Shown: piece after piece, positions 21,929-30,930 of the stretch | How the letters are laid out: every line of letters starts with the position of its first letter | Position numbering within the stretch: the stretch's first letter is position 1 | NCBI RefSeq assembly: GCF_019636135.1 | Contig: NZ_JAHBYD010000040.1 | Location: forward strand, 1 to 33,555 | Source of the DNA: Phenylobacterium sp. | GTDB taxonomy: Bacteria > Pseudomonadota > Alphaproteobacteria > Caulobacterales > Caulobacteraceae | Length of the DNA: 33,555 bases | Reading direction: 5' to 3' | Notes under the pieces: model-generated | Told to the model about the DNA's origin: nothing | Databases searched by the model: none | The model's input: only the letters and a program-made list of their open reading frames with translations | Made by a program: the position numbers and the translations under genes

Positions 21929-21962
21929 TCGACGCGTGGCCCGAGAGGGCCTCAGGCGTCGA
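21929..21962 (+). promoter_or_regulatory. nested hairpin in the tpsB leader
   Basis: TCGACGC (21929-21935) pairs with GCGTCGA (21956-21962) and inside it GGCCC (21938-21942) pairs with GGGCC (21947-21951) around a GAGA tetraloop. It ends 24 nt before the tpsB ATG, just upstream of the SD (AGGGGAA). It could stabilise the message or attenuate expression of the operon. Confidence 0.45.
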
Positions 21963-21986
21963 CACGGGACGCCCCAGGGGAAAGTT

Positions 21987-23684
21987 ATGGGGCTGACCGT
22001 AGCGCGGGTATGCGCTGCGGCGACGATGTTTGTCGCCGTGGCGCCTGGAGTGTCATTTTCTCAATCGGCGGGCGGGCAGGCGGCTGCGCCGTCCCGGCAG
22101 GAGCTGAATCCGGCCGCCCGCGCGGCGCCGGACCGGCCGCCGCCGGACCTGTTCAGCGCGCCCGGCGAAGGGCCGTGCCCGCTGGCCGAGAACCCGGCGC
22201 CGCTGACGGTGCGCTCGGTGACGCTGAACGGGCTGACGTCCGTGCCGGCGGGCGCGCTGGCGGGCGCGTACGCCGACCTTCTGAACCGCGCGGCCGGCGA
22301 CGCCGCCGACCTCTGCAGGATCCGTGACCGCGTGGGCGACGCCCTGTTCGACAAGGGCATCCTGGCCCGCGTCGAGATCCCGCCGCAGACCATCGGCGAG
22401 GACGGCCGGGTCACGCTGGAGGTCATCGAGGCGCGGATCGTCAACGTCACCGTCCGCGGCGACGCCGGGCCGGCCGCGCCGATCCTGGAGGCCTATGCCG
22501 CCAGGCTGCGCGGCATGACGCCCTTCGACGTCGACAAGGTGCAGCGCTACGTCCTGCTGGCCTCGGACGTCCCGGGCCTGAAGGTCCGCGCGTCGATCCG
22601 GCCCAGCCTGGCGCAGGAGCGCGGGGCGGTGGACCTGGACCTCAACGTCGTGCGCGACGACGAGGAACTGATCGTCAACGTCCAGAACCTGCAGGCCAAG
22701 GCGACCGGGCGCTGGGGCGCCCTGGCCCGCTACGACCTGAACGCCCAGGGCCAGTTCGGCGAGCGCACGTCGCTCGTGGCCTACCGCACCGTCTTCCACA
22801 ACGAGCAGTGGGTGGTGCAGGCGCTTGAGGAGGCGAGGCTCGGCGGCGACGGCTGGATCGTCCGCGCCGGCGCGGCCTACGGCGAGAGCCGGCCGGGCGG
22901 CGCCGTGAAGGCGCTGGGGCTCAAGAGCAAGAACACCGTCGTCAATCTGGAGGCGGCCTATCCGCTGGTGCGCAAGCGCCGCGAGAACCTGAACCTCATC
23001 GCCGGCTTCGACCTGATCAACCAGGACACCGGCATCGGCGGCGCCGGGCGGCTGATCAACGACGACCTGCGCGTGGTCTACGCCCGCGCCGAGGCGAACC
23101 GGACCTACTACGCCGGCTATCGCCCCGTGCTCACGACGGCCGAGCTGGGCGTGCGGCGCGGCCTCGAGGGCTTCGGGGCGACGAAGGAGGGCGACGTCCT
23201 GCTGTCGCGGGCCGAGGCGAGGCCCGCGGCCTGGGTCGTGCAGGGCTCGGCCAGCGCGCTGACGGTGGTCAGCCCGACGGTCCAGCTCCTGGCCCGCGTC
23301 GAGGGGCAGTATTCCCGCCAGCCGCTCGCGGCCTACGAGGAGTACGCCGTGGGCTCGCTCACCATCGGGCGCGGCTACGATCCGGCCTACATCTCGGGCG
23401 ACAGCGCGCTCGCGGCCTCGATCGAGGTGCGGGCCGGGCCGTTCCAGCCGGCCGCCGGCTGGGCCTTCAGCCCCTACGCCTTCTTCGACGTCGCCCGGAC
23501 CTGGGACCGCGACACCGGCGGGCGGGCCGACACGCTGAGCTCGGCCGGCGTCGGCTTCCAGGCGCCCGTCCGCGCGCGCTGGCTGCTGGACGTGGGCTAC
23601 GCCCAGCCGCTGGCGAAGCGGGCCCTGGACGGCTCGAAGCCGTCCGGCCGCCTGCTCGTGAACCTCACCGCCCGCTTCTTCTGA
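21987..23684 (+). CDS. TpsB outer-membrane transporter (ShlB/FhaC/HecB family)
   Basis: A 565-aa two-partner secretion transporter that would carry the following TpsA across the outer membrane. Signal peptide MGLTVARVCAAATMFVAVAPGVSFS, then a Pro-rich linker. The first POTRA domain (about 75-150) includes LTVRSVTLNGLTSVPAGAL and VGDALFDKGILARVEIPPQ; a second POTRA (about 155-230) includes VTVRGD and VQRYVLLASDVPGLKVRASI. The C-terminal 16-strand barrel follows. The conserved L6 motif reads GRGYDPAYISGD with Arg near 462, corresponding to V-R-G-Y/F in FhaC. The last residue is Phe, as in outer-membrane barrels. ATG 21987 has SD AGGGGAA. Its stop overlaps the in-frame upstream ATG of tpsA (ATGA). 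Confidence 0.93.
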   Translation: MGLTVARVCAAATMFVAVAPGVSFSQSAGGQAAAPSRQELNPAARAAPDRPPPDLFSAPGEGPCPLAENPAPLTVRSVTLNGLTSVPAGALAGAYADLLNRAAGDAADLCRIRDRVGDALFDKGILARVEIPPQTIGEDGRVTLEVIEARIVNVTVRGDAGPAAPILEAYAARLRGMTPFDVDKVQRYVLLASDVPGLKVRASIRPSLAQERGAVDLDLNVVRDDEELIVNVQNLQAKATGRWGALARYDLNAQGQFGERTSLVAYRTVFHNEQWVVQALEEARLGGDGWIVRAGAAYGESRPGGAVKALGLKSKNTVVNLEAAYPLVRKRRENLNLIAGFDLINQDTGIGGAGRLINDDLRVVYARAEANRTYYAGYRPVLTTAELGVRRGLEGFGATKEGDVLLSRAEARPAAWVVQGSASALTVVSPTVQLLARVEGQYSRQPLAAYEEYAVGSLTIGRGYDPAYISGDSALAASIEVRAGPFQPAAGWAFSPYAFFDVARTWDRDTGGRADTLSSAGVGFQAPVRARWLLDVGYAQPLAKRALDGSKPSGRLLVNLTARFF

Positions 23685-23698
23685 TGCGAGGACCCGCC

Positions 23699-26425
23699 AT
23701 GCGCACCCTGTCCACCCTCATCGGCCTGCGGCGGGCGCTCCTGGGCGGCGCGGCGGCTGCGGCGCTCGCGGCCCTGCCGGCCCAGGCGCTGCCCGTCTAC
23801 GCCGGGACCGCCCAGACCAACGCCGGCGGCGCTGCGCCGCTGGTCACCACGAGCAGCGGCACGGTCAACGTCGACCTGCGCGCCAACCGCACGATCCTGG
23901 ACTGGACCAGCTTCGACGTGCAGCCGGGCGAGACCGCCAACTTCTACTTCGACCAGCGCAACTGGATCGCGCTGAACCGGGTCACCGGCTCGCAGATCAA
24001 CATCAACGGGGCGGTGAACGGCGTCCAGGCCGCCGCCGTGGGCGCGGGCCCGACCGGCGGGAACGTCTGGTTCTATTCGCCCCAGGGGATCGCGTTCGGA
24101 CCGAACGCGCGGGTCAACGTCGCGGGCCTCCTGGCCACCAGCTCGGCGGTGAACGTGGGCGCGTTCCTGACGCTCAACGGCCAGAACATCCCCTTCACCG
24201 GCGGCGGTGGCGGGCCGATCACCGTGGCGGCCGGCGCCCAGCTCAACAGCAGCCACCACGTGGCCCTGATCGCGCCGCAGGTCACGACCGCCGCGGGGTC
24301 GAACTTCACCAGCGGCGACGCTGGGACCGTGCTCTACGGCGCCGCCGACAGCTTCGAGGTGCAGCTTTTCCCGGCCAACCTCGACTGGACCATCTTCACC
24401 TTCATCGTCCAGAACGCGGCGGCCGGCACGCCGGTCGGCGTCAACGCGCTGAACCTGGCCGGCGACACCCGCTCGGGCACCATCTACCTCGCCGCCTACA
24501 GCCGCGCGGCGCTGGCGGGCCAGGTGATCAACGCACCCGGCCTGCTGGTCGCCCAGTCGTCGATCAAGGAGTACGGCCAGGTCACCATCACCACGGGCCG
24601 CTCGATCCTCCTGGGCCAGGTGGGCGTCGGCAACGAGAACCAGCAGGTGACCGGCGTCACCACCGGCTCGGCGAACATCAGCGGCGTCGACGCGGGCGGC
24701 AACGTCAACATCTACCTGACCGGCACGGGCGCGCTGGGCGACCTCACGGTCGCAGGCGGCATCCACGCGGGGCAGGGCCTCGCCATGGCCGTCAACAACC
24801 TGACGACGGGCGCGGCGGGCATCCGGGTGGGCGACAGCGCCTTCGACCCGGTCAACACCCGCACCATGCTGCTGGACACGCGCGGCGTGATCACGACCCC
24901 TTCGATCGACGTGCGCGGCAACCTGACCATCGCGCCCGGCGCCGCCTCGGCCGGGCGCGGCCAGGCGCTGCCGGACCTGCGGCTGGGCACGGTCTCGGTT
25001 GGCGGCAACATCCTGTTCTCCAACAACAACTCCATCGACGCCGGCGCGGTCACGGCCGGTGGCGAGGCGCAGATCTTCGGCGCCCTGCCGGTGCGGCTCG
25101 CGTCGCTGACCACCAACGGCTACACGCGCGTCAGCTCCAGCCAGACCATCGACATCGCGGGCGCGGTCCGCGGCGTCGACATCGACCTGCGCTCGGCGCA
25201 GGGGATCACCGCCAACGCCCTGATCGGCACGAACTCGGTGATGGTGGGCACGGGCGGCCCGGCCGACTTCGCCTCGATCACCGGCCCCTCGCTGCTGATG
25301 GACGCCACCACCGCGCGCCTCGGCACGGTCACGATCGGCGGCGACGCCAGGCTGCGGGTCGCCAACCCGGAGATCCTGGGCAGCTTCACCGCCGGCAACC
25401 TCACCTTCGAATCCCAGTCGGGCGCCCTGACGCTGGGCGGGAGCCAGGACGCCGTGCTGACCGACGCGGAGTTCCAGCGCATCCGGGTGACGGGCGCGGT
25501 CAACCTCTACGGCGGCCTCACGACGGCGACGGTCAACGTGCCGACGCCGGTGTACGGCGACGTCACCGTGGGCGACCTCACGGTCGACGCGGCCAAGGTC
25601 CCGCGGCTCAATATCCTCGCGCACAACACCCGCGAGGTGCGGGTGACCGGGACCCTGAGCCCGGTGGGCGCGGCGGTGGTGCAGATCGGCGACAGCGCGG
25701 CCGGGACGGCCTGGCGGCCGCAGGCGATCAAGGTCACGGGCGCGCTGGGCGCGGCCCGCGGCGACGCCGTCGCCGGCTTCACCGACGTGCATGGCTTCCG
25801 CGCCGTCGAGCTCTACGCCGCGCGCGACATCTTCCTGGGCTCGCAGCGGTTCATCGACCTGGTCAGCCCCGTCCCGGCGTCCGGGATCGACATCGCCCGC
25901 GGCCTGCCGGCGGGCGTCGCCGCCACCGGCGACGAGATCGGCCGCACCTTCCTGGTCTCGGGCAGCCTGAAGGCCGTCGCGGACGACCGGATCGTACAGC
26001 AGGACACCGGCGCGCCGGGCCTGGAGGGCGGCCTCTACCTGACGGGCGAGGGCGTCGCGGCGGGCGAGCCGCTGCTGACCATCGCCGGCGCAGACGTGGC
26101 CGACGTCTTCGGGGCCTTCCTCGTCGACGGCGTGCTGACCAGCGGCAAGAGCGCCGCCTTCCTGAACCGCATCGTCGTGGCGAACGACGGCGACGCGGGC
26201 GTGGGCTTCGTGCGCATCAACGGCTGCGCGCTGGGCGTCGGCTGCGCGCTCGCGACGCCGGCCAGCCAGTTCCGGATCGAGGCGTTCACCGCGCCGGCGC
26301 CGGCCGCGGCGGTGGACCCGCCGGTGTTCGGCCCGCCGCCGCCGCTGGACGAGGACGAGCGTGAGGCCGAGGCCGTGATCACCGGCGCCGGCAACGAAGA
26401 GATCTGGCGGAGGCCCGAGCAATGA
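23699..26425 (+). CDS. TpsA-like exoprotein with filamentous-haemagglutinin secretion domain
   Basis: A 908-aa secreted beta-helix protein. Signal peptide to about residue 34 (ending ALAALPAQA). The TPS domain spans about 35-150: TILDWTSFDVQPGETANFYF, ALNRVTGSQININGAV near 90-105, and VWFYSPQGIAFGPNARVN near 122, where classical haemagglutinins have NPNGI. The rest is Gly/Asn/Thr-rich short-strand repeats (GGNVNIYLTG, GNLTFESQSG and similar), as expected for a right-handed beta-helix. The C-terminus is Pro-rich then acidic (PPPPLDEDEREAEA). GCALGVGC supplies the only obvious cysteine pair. The start is set by GAGGAC, 6 nt before ATG 23699; an ATG at 23684 overlapping the tpsB stop is an alternative. 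Adhesin, toxin or CHAT substrate are all possible. Confidence 0.88.
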   Translation: MRTLSTLIGLRRALLGGAAAAALAALPAQALPVYAGTAQTNAGGAAPLVTTSSGTVNVDLRANRTILDWTSFDVQPGETANFYFDQRNWIALNRVTGSQININGAVNGVQAAAVGAGPTGGNVWFYSPQGIAFGPNARVNVAGLLATSSAVNVGAFLTLNGQNIPFTGGGGGPITVAAGAQLNSSHHVALIAPQVTTAAGSNFTSGDAGTVLYGAADSFEVQLFPANLDWTIFTFIVQNAAAGTPVGVNALNLAGDTRSGTIYLAAYSRAALAGQVINAPGLLVAQSSIKEYGQVTITTGRSILLGQVGVGNENQQVTGVTTGSANISGVDAGGNVNIYLTGTGALGDLTVAGGIHAGQGLAMAVNNLTTGAAGIRVGDSAFDPVNTRTMLLDTRGVITTPSIDVRGNLTIAPGAASAGRGQALPDLRLGTVSVGGNILFSNNNSIDAGAVTAGGEAQIFGALPVRLASLTTNGYTRVSSSQTIDIAGAVRGVDIDLRSAQGITANALIGTNSVMVGTGGPADFASITGPSLLMDATTARLGTVTIGGDARLRVANPEILGSFTAGNLTFESQSGALTLGGSQDAVLTDAEFQRIRVTGAVNLYGGLTTATVNVPTPVYGDVTVGDLTVDAAKVPRLNILAHNTREVRVTGTLSPVGAAVVQIGDSAAGTAWRPQAIKVTGALGAARGDAVAGFTDVHGFRAVELYAARDIFLGSQRFIDLVSPVPASGIDIARGLPAGVAATGDEIGRTFLVSGSLKAVADDRIVQQDTGAPGLEGGLYLTGEGVAAGEPLLTIAGADVADVFGAFLVDGVLTSGKSAAFLNRIVVANDGDAGVGFVRINGCALGVGCALATPASQFRIEAFTAPAPAAAVDPPVFGPPPPLDEDEREAEAVITGAGNEEIWRRPEQ

Positions 26426-29400
26426 TCGACGCCAGGACGCTGGCCGCGCTCGCCGCGGCGCTGGGGATGACCGCCGGAGCCGCCGCCGCGGCGCCGATGG
26501 CCGAGCTGGTCCCGCTGGGCCAGAGCGGCGCGTCGGGCGCCGTCTGCGACGCCGTGCGCGACTACCAGGACCCGGTGGGGCAGGGCGGGGCCAAGGCCTG
26601 GCGGCTGCGCTGCCGCGGCTACTCGACGGCGCTGGGCCGCATCTACCAGGTCCCGGCGGCGCAGAAGGCGGCCTGGACCGCGGCGCTGGCGTCGCGCGCC
26701 CGGTGCGCCGCGCCGCAGGCCGCGCCCGGGGCCATCCCGGCCACGCTGGCCACCTGCACGCTGACCGCGGGCGCCTCGCCCTATGTGGTGTTCGTGTCCG
26801 AGAAGGGCGGGACCGTGACGGTCGCCGAGGGCCTCGCCGTCCTGGCCGACGTGGTCGAGACGGGGCTGAAGGTGGCGCTGGGGGCCAGACCACCCGCCGC
26901 GACCGCCGTGCAGACCTCCGCCGCCCAGGCCGAGATCGCCGCCGACTTCCCGAACCTCGGTGGCCTTGCGGCCGCGGAGGCCGCGGCGGCGGCCGATCCC
27001 GAGCGCCTGCGCGGGCGCGGCTACGTGCAGAACAACGAATGGCGGTTCGACGAGGCCGAGACGGCGTTCCGCGCTCTGGTCACCGAGGGCGAGGTGCGCA
27101 ACGCGCCGGCCTCGCAGCGGGCCGACGCCCTCCTGAACCTCGCCATGAACGTCTCCAACAACGGCCGCTTCGAGGAGGCCGAGGGCTTCTTCGCCGAGGC
27201 CGAGGCGCTCATCGCGCCCGACGACGTGCTGACCCGCGCCCGCAGCCTGAACTACATCGCCCTGCACGAGCGCAACCGCGGCCGCTTCGACCGTGCGATC
27301 GAGGCGGCGCGCCGGGCGATGCGGATGCGCGCGGCCATGCCCCAGGCGCAGGCCCAGGCCAGCGCCCGGACGACGGACGGCGGCCCGCTGACCATCGACG
27401 CCGGCCTCGCGCGCAGGCTCAACGCGCCCTCGGCGGCGCAGAGCCAGATCGCCGCCACCCGCGTCACGGTCGGCGAACAGCTCGCGATCCAGGACGCCCA
27501 GGCCTGGCAGGTCATCGGTTCCTCGCAGGCCGCGATGGGCGAGACGGCCCAGGCGCGCGCCGCGCTGGAGCAGGCCCGGACGATCCTGGCCCGCAGCGCC
27601 GCGCTGGGCCGCCTGACGGCCTGGCTGCAGGCGCGTGTCGAGGCCGACCTCGCCGGCCTCGACCTCAGGGACGGCCGTGCGCCCCAGGCCGTGGCGCGCT
27701 ACCAGGCGGCGCTCGCCACCTTGCGGACCCGTCACGCCGGCAGCTCGGCCGAAGGCGCGATGCTGCTCGACCTCGGCCGCGCCCAGGCGGCGGCCGGCGA
27801 TGATCCGGCGGCGCTCGCCACCTACCAGCGGGCCATGGGCATCTTCCGCGCCCAGCGCGGCGGCCTCGGCGGCTCGGCCGACCAGGCGGCGCCCTATTTC
27901 GACCTCCTGCTGCGGATGAGCGAGAAGGACCCGTCCAGGGCCGACACCTACGGCGCGCTGTTCTTCGACGCTGCCGAGACGGTGGTCTCCAGCGCCACGG
28001 CCGATACGGTCAACAAGCTGGCCGCGCGCGTGGCCGCCGGCGACGGCGCCATCGCCGGCCTCTCGCGGGCGTTCGAGGACTCCCGCCGGCGCCTGCGCGC
28101 CACCGAGAGCCAGATCGCCGCGCTGCAGGCCGACGGCCTCTACACCGACGCGGTCCGTGTGGAACTGGAAGCCATCCTGAAGGGCGAGCAGGCGGAATCC
28201 GACGCCCTCGAACAGCGGATGGCCGCGGCCAACCCGCGCTACAACCAGCTCGTCTCGCCGGGCGCCCCGGCGGCCGATGTCCAGAAGGCGCTGAAGGCCG
28301 ACGAGGCCTATGTCCGCCTGCTGCCGCTCTCGGGCCGCACCTACGGGGTGATGCTCACCCGGACGAAGGTGAAGCCCTACGCCATCGCGCTGAACCGTTA
28401 CGAACTGCGCGAGCAGGTCGCGCGCCTGCGCCTGGCGCTGGAGCCCTCCGAGACCCTGCTGCCGTTCGACGCCCAGGGCTCGGCGGCGCTGTTCGGCAAG
28501 CTGTTCGGGCCGGTGAAGGGCGACGTGCTGGCCGCGAAGCACCTGATCTACGAGCCCGACGGCCCCCTGGTCTCGCTGCCGGTCTCGCTGTTCGTCACCG
28601 ACGCGGCGTCGATCAAGCGGGCGGGCGACGACACCGACTACGTGCGCGTCGCCTGGCTCGGCAAGTCGGTCTCGACCTCGCTGGTGGTCTCGGGCGCCAG
28701 CTTCCTGCAATCGCGCGCCTTCGCCCCGTCGCAGGCCCGCCAGCCCTACCTCGGCTTCGCCGACCCGGCCCTGCCGCGCTCCGAAGCCCGGGCCTTCGCC
28801 CCGCTGACGCGCTCGTTCAGCCGGCGCAGCGTGGTGCTGGAACGGGTCTGCGGCGAGACCCGCAACGCGCTGCTGCGCATCGAGGCCCTGCCGGAGACCG
28901 CGAACGAGGTGCGCACCATCGGCCAGACCCTGGGCACGCCCGGCTCGATCGTCACCGGCGCCGACTTCAGCGACGAGGCGGTGCGCACGCGCAGCGACCT
29001 CGCCGACTACCGCGTGCTCTACTTCGCCACCCACGGCCTGCTGCCGCAGCCCGACGCCTGCGTGCCCGAGCCGGCGCTGGTCACCTCGCTGGGCGGCGGC
29101 GACGACTCCGACGCCCTGCTCGACACCAGCGAGATCCTGAACCTGAAGATCGACGCCGACCTCGTCGTCCTGGCGGCCTGCGACACGGGGGGCGCAGGCG
29201 CCACCGTCGACCGCACCGGCCTCACGGGCGGCGGCGAGGCGCTGGGCGGGCTGACGCGGGCGATGATCTACGCGGGTTCACGGGCGCTCGTGGTCTCGCA
29301 CTGGTCGATCGACTCCGAGGCGGCGGTGCGGCTGATGACCGGCCTCTTCGCCTCGGGTTCGCCCACGATGGCCGACGGGCTGCAGAGATCGCAGGCGGCG

Positions 29401-29508
29401 CTGCAGGACGACCCGAAGTACGCCCACCCCTACTTCTGGGCGCCCTTCACCCTGGTCGGCGACGGCGCGCGGGCTCTGCCCGGCGTCGGCCAGCGGGTGG
29501 CGGACTGA
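26422..29508 (+). CDS. exported TPR-CHAT protein (caspase-like protease)
   Basis: A 1028-aa protein. N-terminal signal peptide (MIDARTLAALAAALGMTAGAAAAA). An N-terminal domain to about 150 has two cysteine pairs (VCDAV/RLRCRGY and RCAAPQ/TCTLTAG), expected as disulfides in the periplasm. TPR-like repeats span about 195-500 (EWRFDEAETAFRALV, GRFEEAEGFFAEAEAL, GRFDRAIEAARRAM). The C-terminal CHAT domain (about 620-1015) has the catalytic dyad His871 (YFATHGLL) and Cys920 (LAACDTGG), with SHWSIDSEA after it. CHAT domains are caspase-fold cysteine proteases. The ATG overlaps the tpsA stop (ATGA), so the two are translationally coupled. The likely partner or substrate is TpsA or the cell surface; this is inference. 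Confidence 0.93.
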   Translation: MIDARTLAALAAALGMTAGAAAAAPMAELVPLGQSGASGAVCDAVRDYQDPVGQGGAKAWRLRCRGYSTALGRIYQVPAAQKAAWTAALASRARCAAPQAAPGAIPATLATCTLTAGASPYVVFVSEKGGTVTVAEGLAVLADVVETGLKVALGARPPAATAVQTSAAQAEIAADFPNLGGLAAAEAAAAADPERLRGRGYVQNNEWRFDEAETAFRALVTEGEVRNAPASQRADALLNLAMNVSNNGRFEEAEGFFAEAEALIAPDDVLTRARSLNYIALHERNRGRFDRAIEAARRAMRMRAAMPQAQAQASARTTDGGPLTIDAGLARRLNAPSAAQSQIAATRVTVGEQLAIQDAQAWQVIGSSQAAMGETAQARAALEQARTILARSAALGRLTAWLQARVEADLAGLDLRDGRAPQAVARYQAALATLRTRHAGSSAEGAMLLDLGRAQAAAGDDPAALATYQRAMGIFRAQRGGLGGSADQAAPYFDLLLRMSEKDPSRADTYGALFFDAAETVVSSATADTVNKLAARVAAGDGAIAGLSRAFEDSRRRLRATESQIAALQADGLYTDAVRVELEAILKGEQAESDALEQRMAAANPRYNQLVSPGAPAADVQKALKADEAYVRLLPLSGRTYGVMLTRTKVKPYAIALNRYELREQVARLRLALEPSETLLPFDAQGSAALFGKLFGPVKGDVLAAKHLIYEPDGPLVSLPVSLFVTDAASIKRAGDDTDYVRVAWLGKSVSTSLVVSGASFLQSRAFAPSQARQPYLGFADPALPRSEARAFAPLTRSFSRRSVVLERVCGETRNALLRIEALPETANEVRTIGQTLGTPGSIVTGADFSDEAVRTRSDLADYRVLYFATHGLLPQPDACVPEPALVTSLGGGDDSDALLDTSEILNLKIDADLVVLAACDTGGAGATVDRTGLTGGGEALGGLTRAMIYAGSRALVVSHWSIDSEAAVRLMTGLFASGSPTMADGLQRSQAALQDDPKYAHPYFWAPFTLVGDGARALPGVGQRVAD

Positions 29509-29590
29509 GGGCTTCGGTTCGCTCGCGCGCAACGTGCCGGATGAAGGGTTGCGCGGACCTGTCGGCTTCGAGCGTGCGGCAGCGCCGTAT

Positions 29591-29728
29591 CGATTCAACC
29601 ACGAAGATCACCAAGGTCACGAAGGCGCCGCGGATGAGCTGAGCGTGGCGCGCCCCCGGCCTCTTCGCGCCCTTCGTGGTCTTCGTGGTGGGAAATAGGG
29701 CGCCTGCGGCGCACGCTGCGCCGACAGG
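29591..29728 (+). repeat. palindromic intergenic element, family B, copy 2
   Basis: 138 bp in the 250-nt gap after the CHAT gene. It starts CGATTCAACCACGAAGA and ends CTGCGCCGACAGG, like the reverse complement of copy 1. The left arm is three 9-nt units (CCACGAAGA, TCACCAAGG, TCACGAAGG) and the right arm holds the inverted partners (CCTTCGTGG, TCTTCGTGG). A GC-rich tail hairpin follows. It would form a large stem in RNA and may end the tpsB-tpsA-CHAT message. Confidence 0.8.
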
Positions 29729-29757
29729 TTGCGCGCCCACTTAAGCGCCTCCGGTCT

Positions 29758-30561
29758 TCAAATCGTGGTCAGACGCCAGCCGCCGTCCGCGCCGCGGCAG
29801 GCGTTGTAGCGCTCGCGCACGGGCGCCGCGCCGCGCTCGTTGATGGTCTGCTCGACCAGGCGGCAGTCACGGTCTCCGCCGCCGTAGAGCGGGCGCGCGA
29901 CCGAGCTCGCCACATAGCCCTGGATCAGGCCGTCCTCGACGACCGCCAGCCAGCCGCCCGAGACCGAGCCCGCGGCCTCGAACCGCTCGCCGGCCTGCAG
30001 GCGATCGACGATGGCGGCGTTGGCGCTGGGCGCCGCGCGCATGTTGATCCGGCCGTTGGCGGCATAGGCTCCGCCCGTGCTGGAGACGCGGACGGCGGGC
30101 GCCACGCCCTGGGCGAAGCGCCAGCGCTCCGTGTAGCCGCCGCCCGGATACGACCCTGACGACGAGGGTCCGCGGTCCACCACCACGATCTCGCCCGAGG
30201 CGCCCGTCGTGGGGTCGGACCAGCTCTGCGGCCGGCCGGTCTCCAGCGCGCGCTCGAAGGCCACCTGCGCATCCTGGCGGGCCTTGCGGTCCATCCGGCA
30301 ACCGATGGAGTTGCCGATCGCCGCCCCGATGCCGGCCCCGATCGCCGCGCCCAGCGCCCGCTCGTTCTTGGAGACCTGGCTGCCCGCCAGCGCGCCCACC
30401 AGGCCGCCGATCACCGCGCCGCTGGTGTTGGCCTGGCCCGGCGCGTCGCACGAGAAGAGGCCGCCCAGGCCGCCCAGGCCGCCCAGGCCGGACTGCGCCG
30501 CGGCGGGCGTGGCCGAAAGGGCCAGTGTGGCGGCGGCGGCGATCAGCATCAGGCGGCGCAT
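29758..30561 (-). CDS. glycine-zipper envelope protein with SH3-type domain
   Basis: A 267-aa exported protein. Signal peptide MRRLMLIAAAATLALSATPAAAQ, then a GLGG repeat encoded by tandem 9-bp units (GLGGLGGLGGL, residues 25-35). A glycine-zipper two-helix segment (about 47-87: AVIGGLVGALAGSQ, ALGAAIGAGIGAAIGNSIG), as in the 17-kDa surface-antigen/RcpA-like 2TM group, suggests insertion in the outer membrane. The C-terminal half (about 160-220) reads INMRAAPSANAAIVDRLQAGERFEAAGSVSGGWLAVV, a bacterial SH3 (SH3b) domain that usually binds peptidoglycan. A final cysteine-containing segment ends the protein. It would link outer membrane and wall. Divergent from tRNA-Leu. Confidence 0.85.
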   Translation of the reverse strand: MRRLMLIAAAATLALSATPAAAQSGLGGLGGLGGLFSCDAPGQANTSGAVIGGLVGALAGSQVSKNERALGAAIGAGIGAAIGNSIGCRMDRKARQDAQVAFERALETGRPQSWSDPTTGASGEIVVVDRGPSSSGSYPGGGYTERWRFAQGVAPAVRVSSTGGAYAANGRINMRAAPSANAAIVDRLQAGERFEAAGSVSGGWLAVVEDGLIQGYVASSVARPLYGGGDRDCRLVEQTINERGAAPVRERYNACRGADGGWRLTTI

Positions 30562-30659
30562 GGGGTCCTCCGTTGGATTCGCCGAACATCATGCGCCGGG
30601 AGCACGGCCAAGGCCAAGCTTGCCCGCCGCGAGCCAATCATCGTACCGCATGGCGCGCT

Positions 30660-30741
30660 GCGGGCGTGGCGGAATTGGTAGACGCAGCGGACTTAAAATC
30701 CGCATCCGTATGGAGTGCCGGTTCGAGTCCGGCCGCCCGCA
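30660..30741 (+). tRNA. tRNA-Leu (anticodon UAA)
   Basis: Acceptor stem GCGGGCG (30660-30666) pairs with CGCCCGC (30734-30740), followed by discriminator A; CCA is not encoded. The D-loop has TTGGTAGA. The anticodon stem GCGGA/TCCGC encloses the loop CTTAAAA, with anticodon TAA. A long variable arm is present (class II), and the T arm reads GGTTCGAGTCC. All fit tRNA-Leu(UAA). No integrase or direct repeat is seen nearby. Confidence 0.97.
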
Positions 30742-30930
30742 GGCGTCTTCATTGCGAATGAGTCGCAAAAGGCTTTGACATTTCGCCTCTGTGTCGGCCA
30801 ACGACGGCGGGCCCTGGCGCCGGAGCTTCGCGTGCCAGCCGTGAAACATCCCGTCGAGGAGCGGAAATCTCCCGAGCGCATTTCGGCAGGATCAGGCTCG
30901 GGGACGCAAAGATGGGGATTCGGTCACCGC

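Noticed and set aside
23597..26893. 1098-aa open frame antisense to tpsA
   Set aside because: Arg/Pro/Val-rich antisense frame without recognisable domains; the plus-strand TPS domain is clear.
26035..29034. 999-aa open frame antisense to the CHAT gene
   Set aside because: Shadow frame; the plus strand has signal peptide, TPRs and the CHAT dyad.
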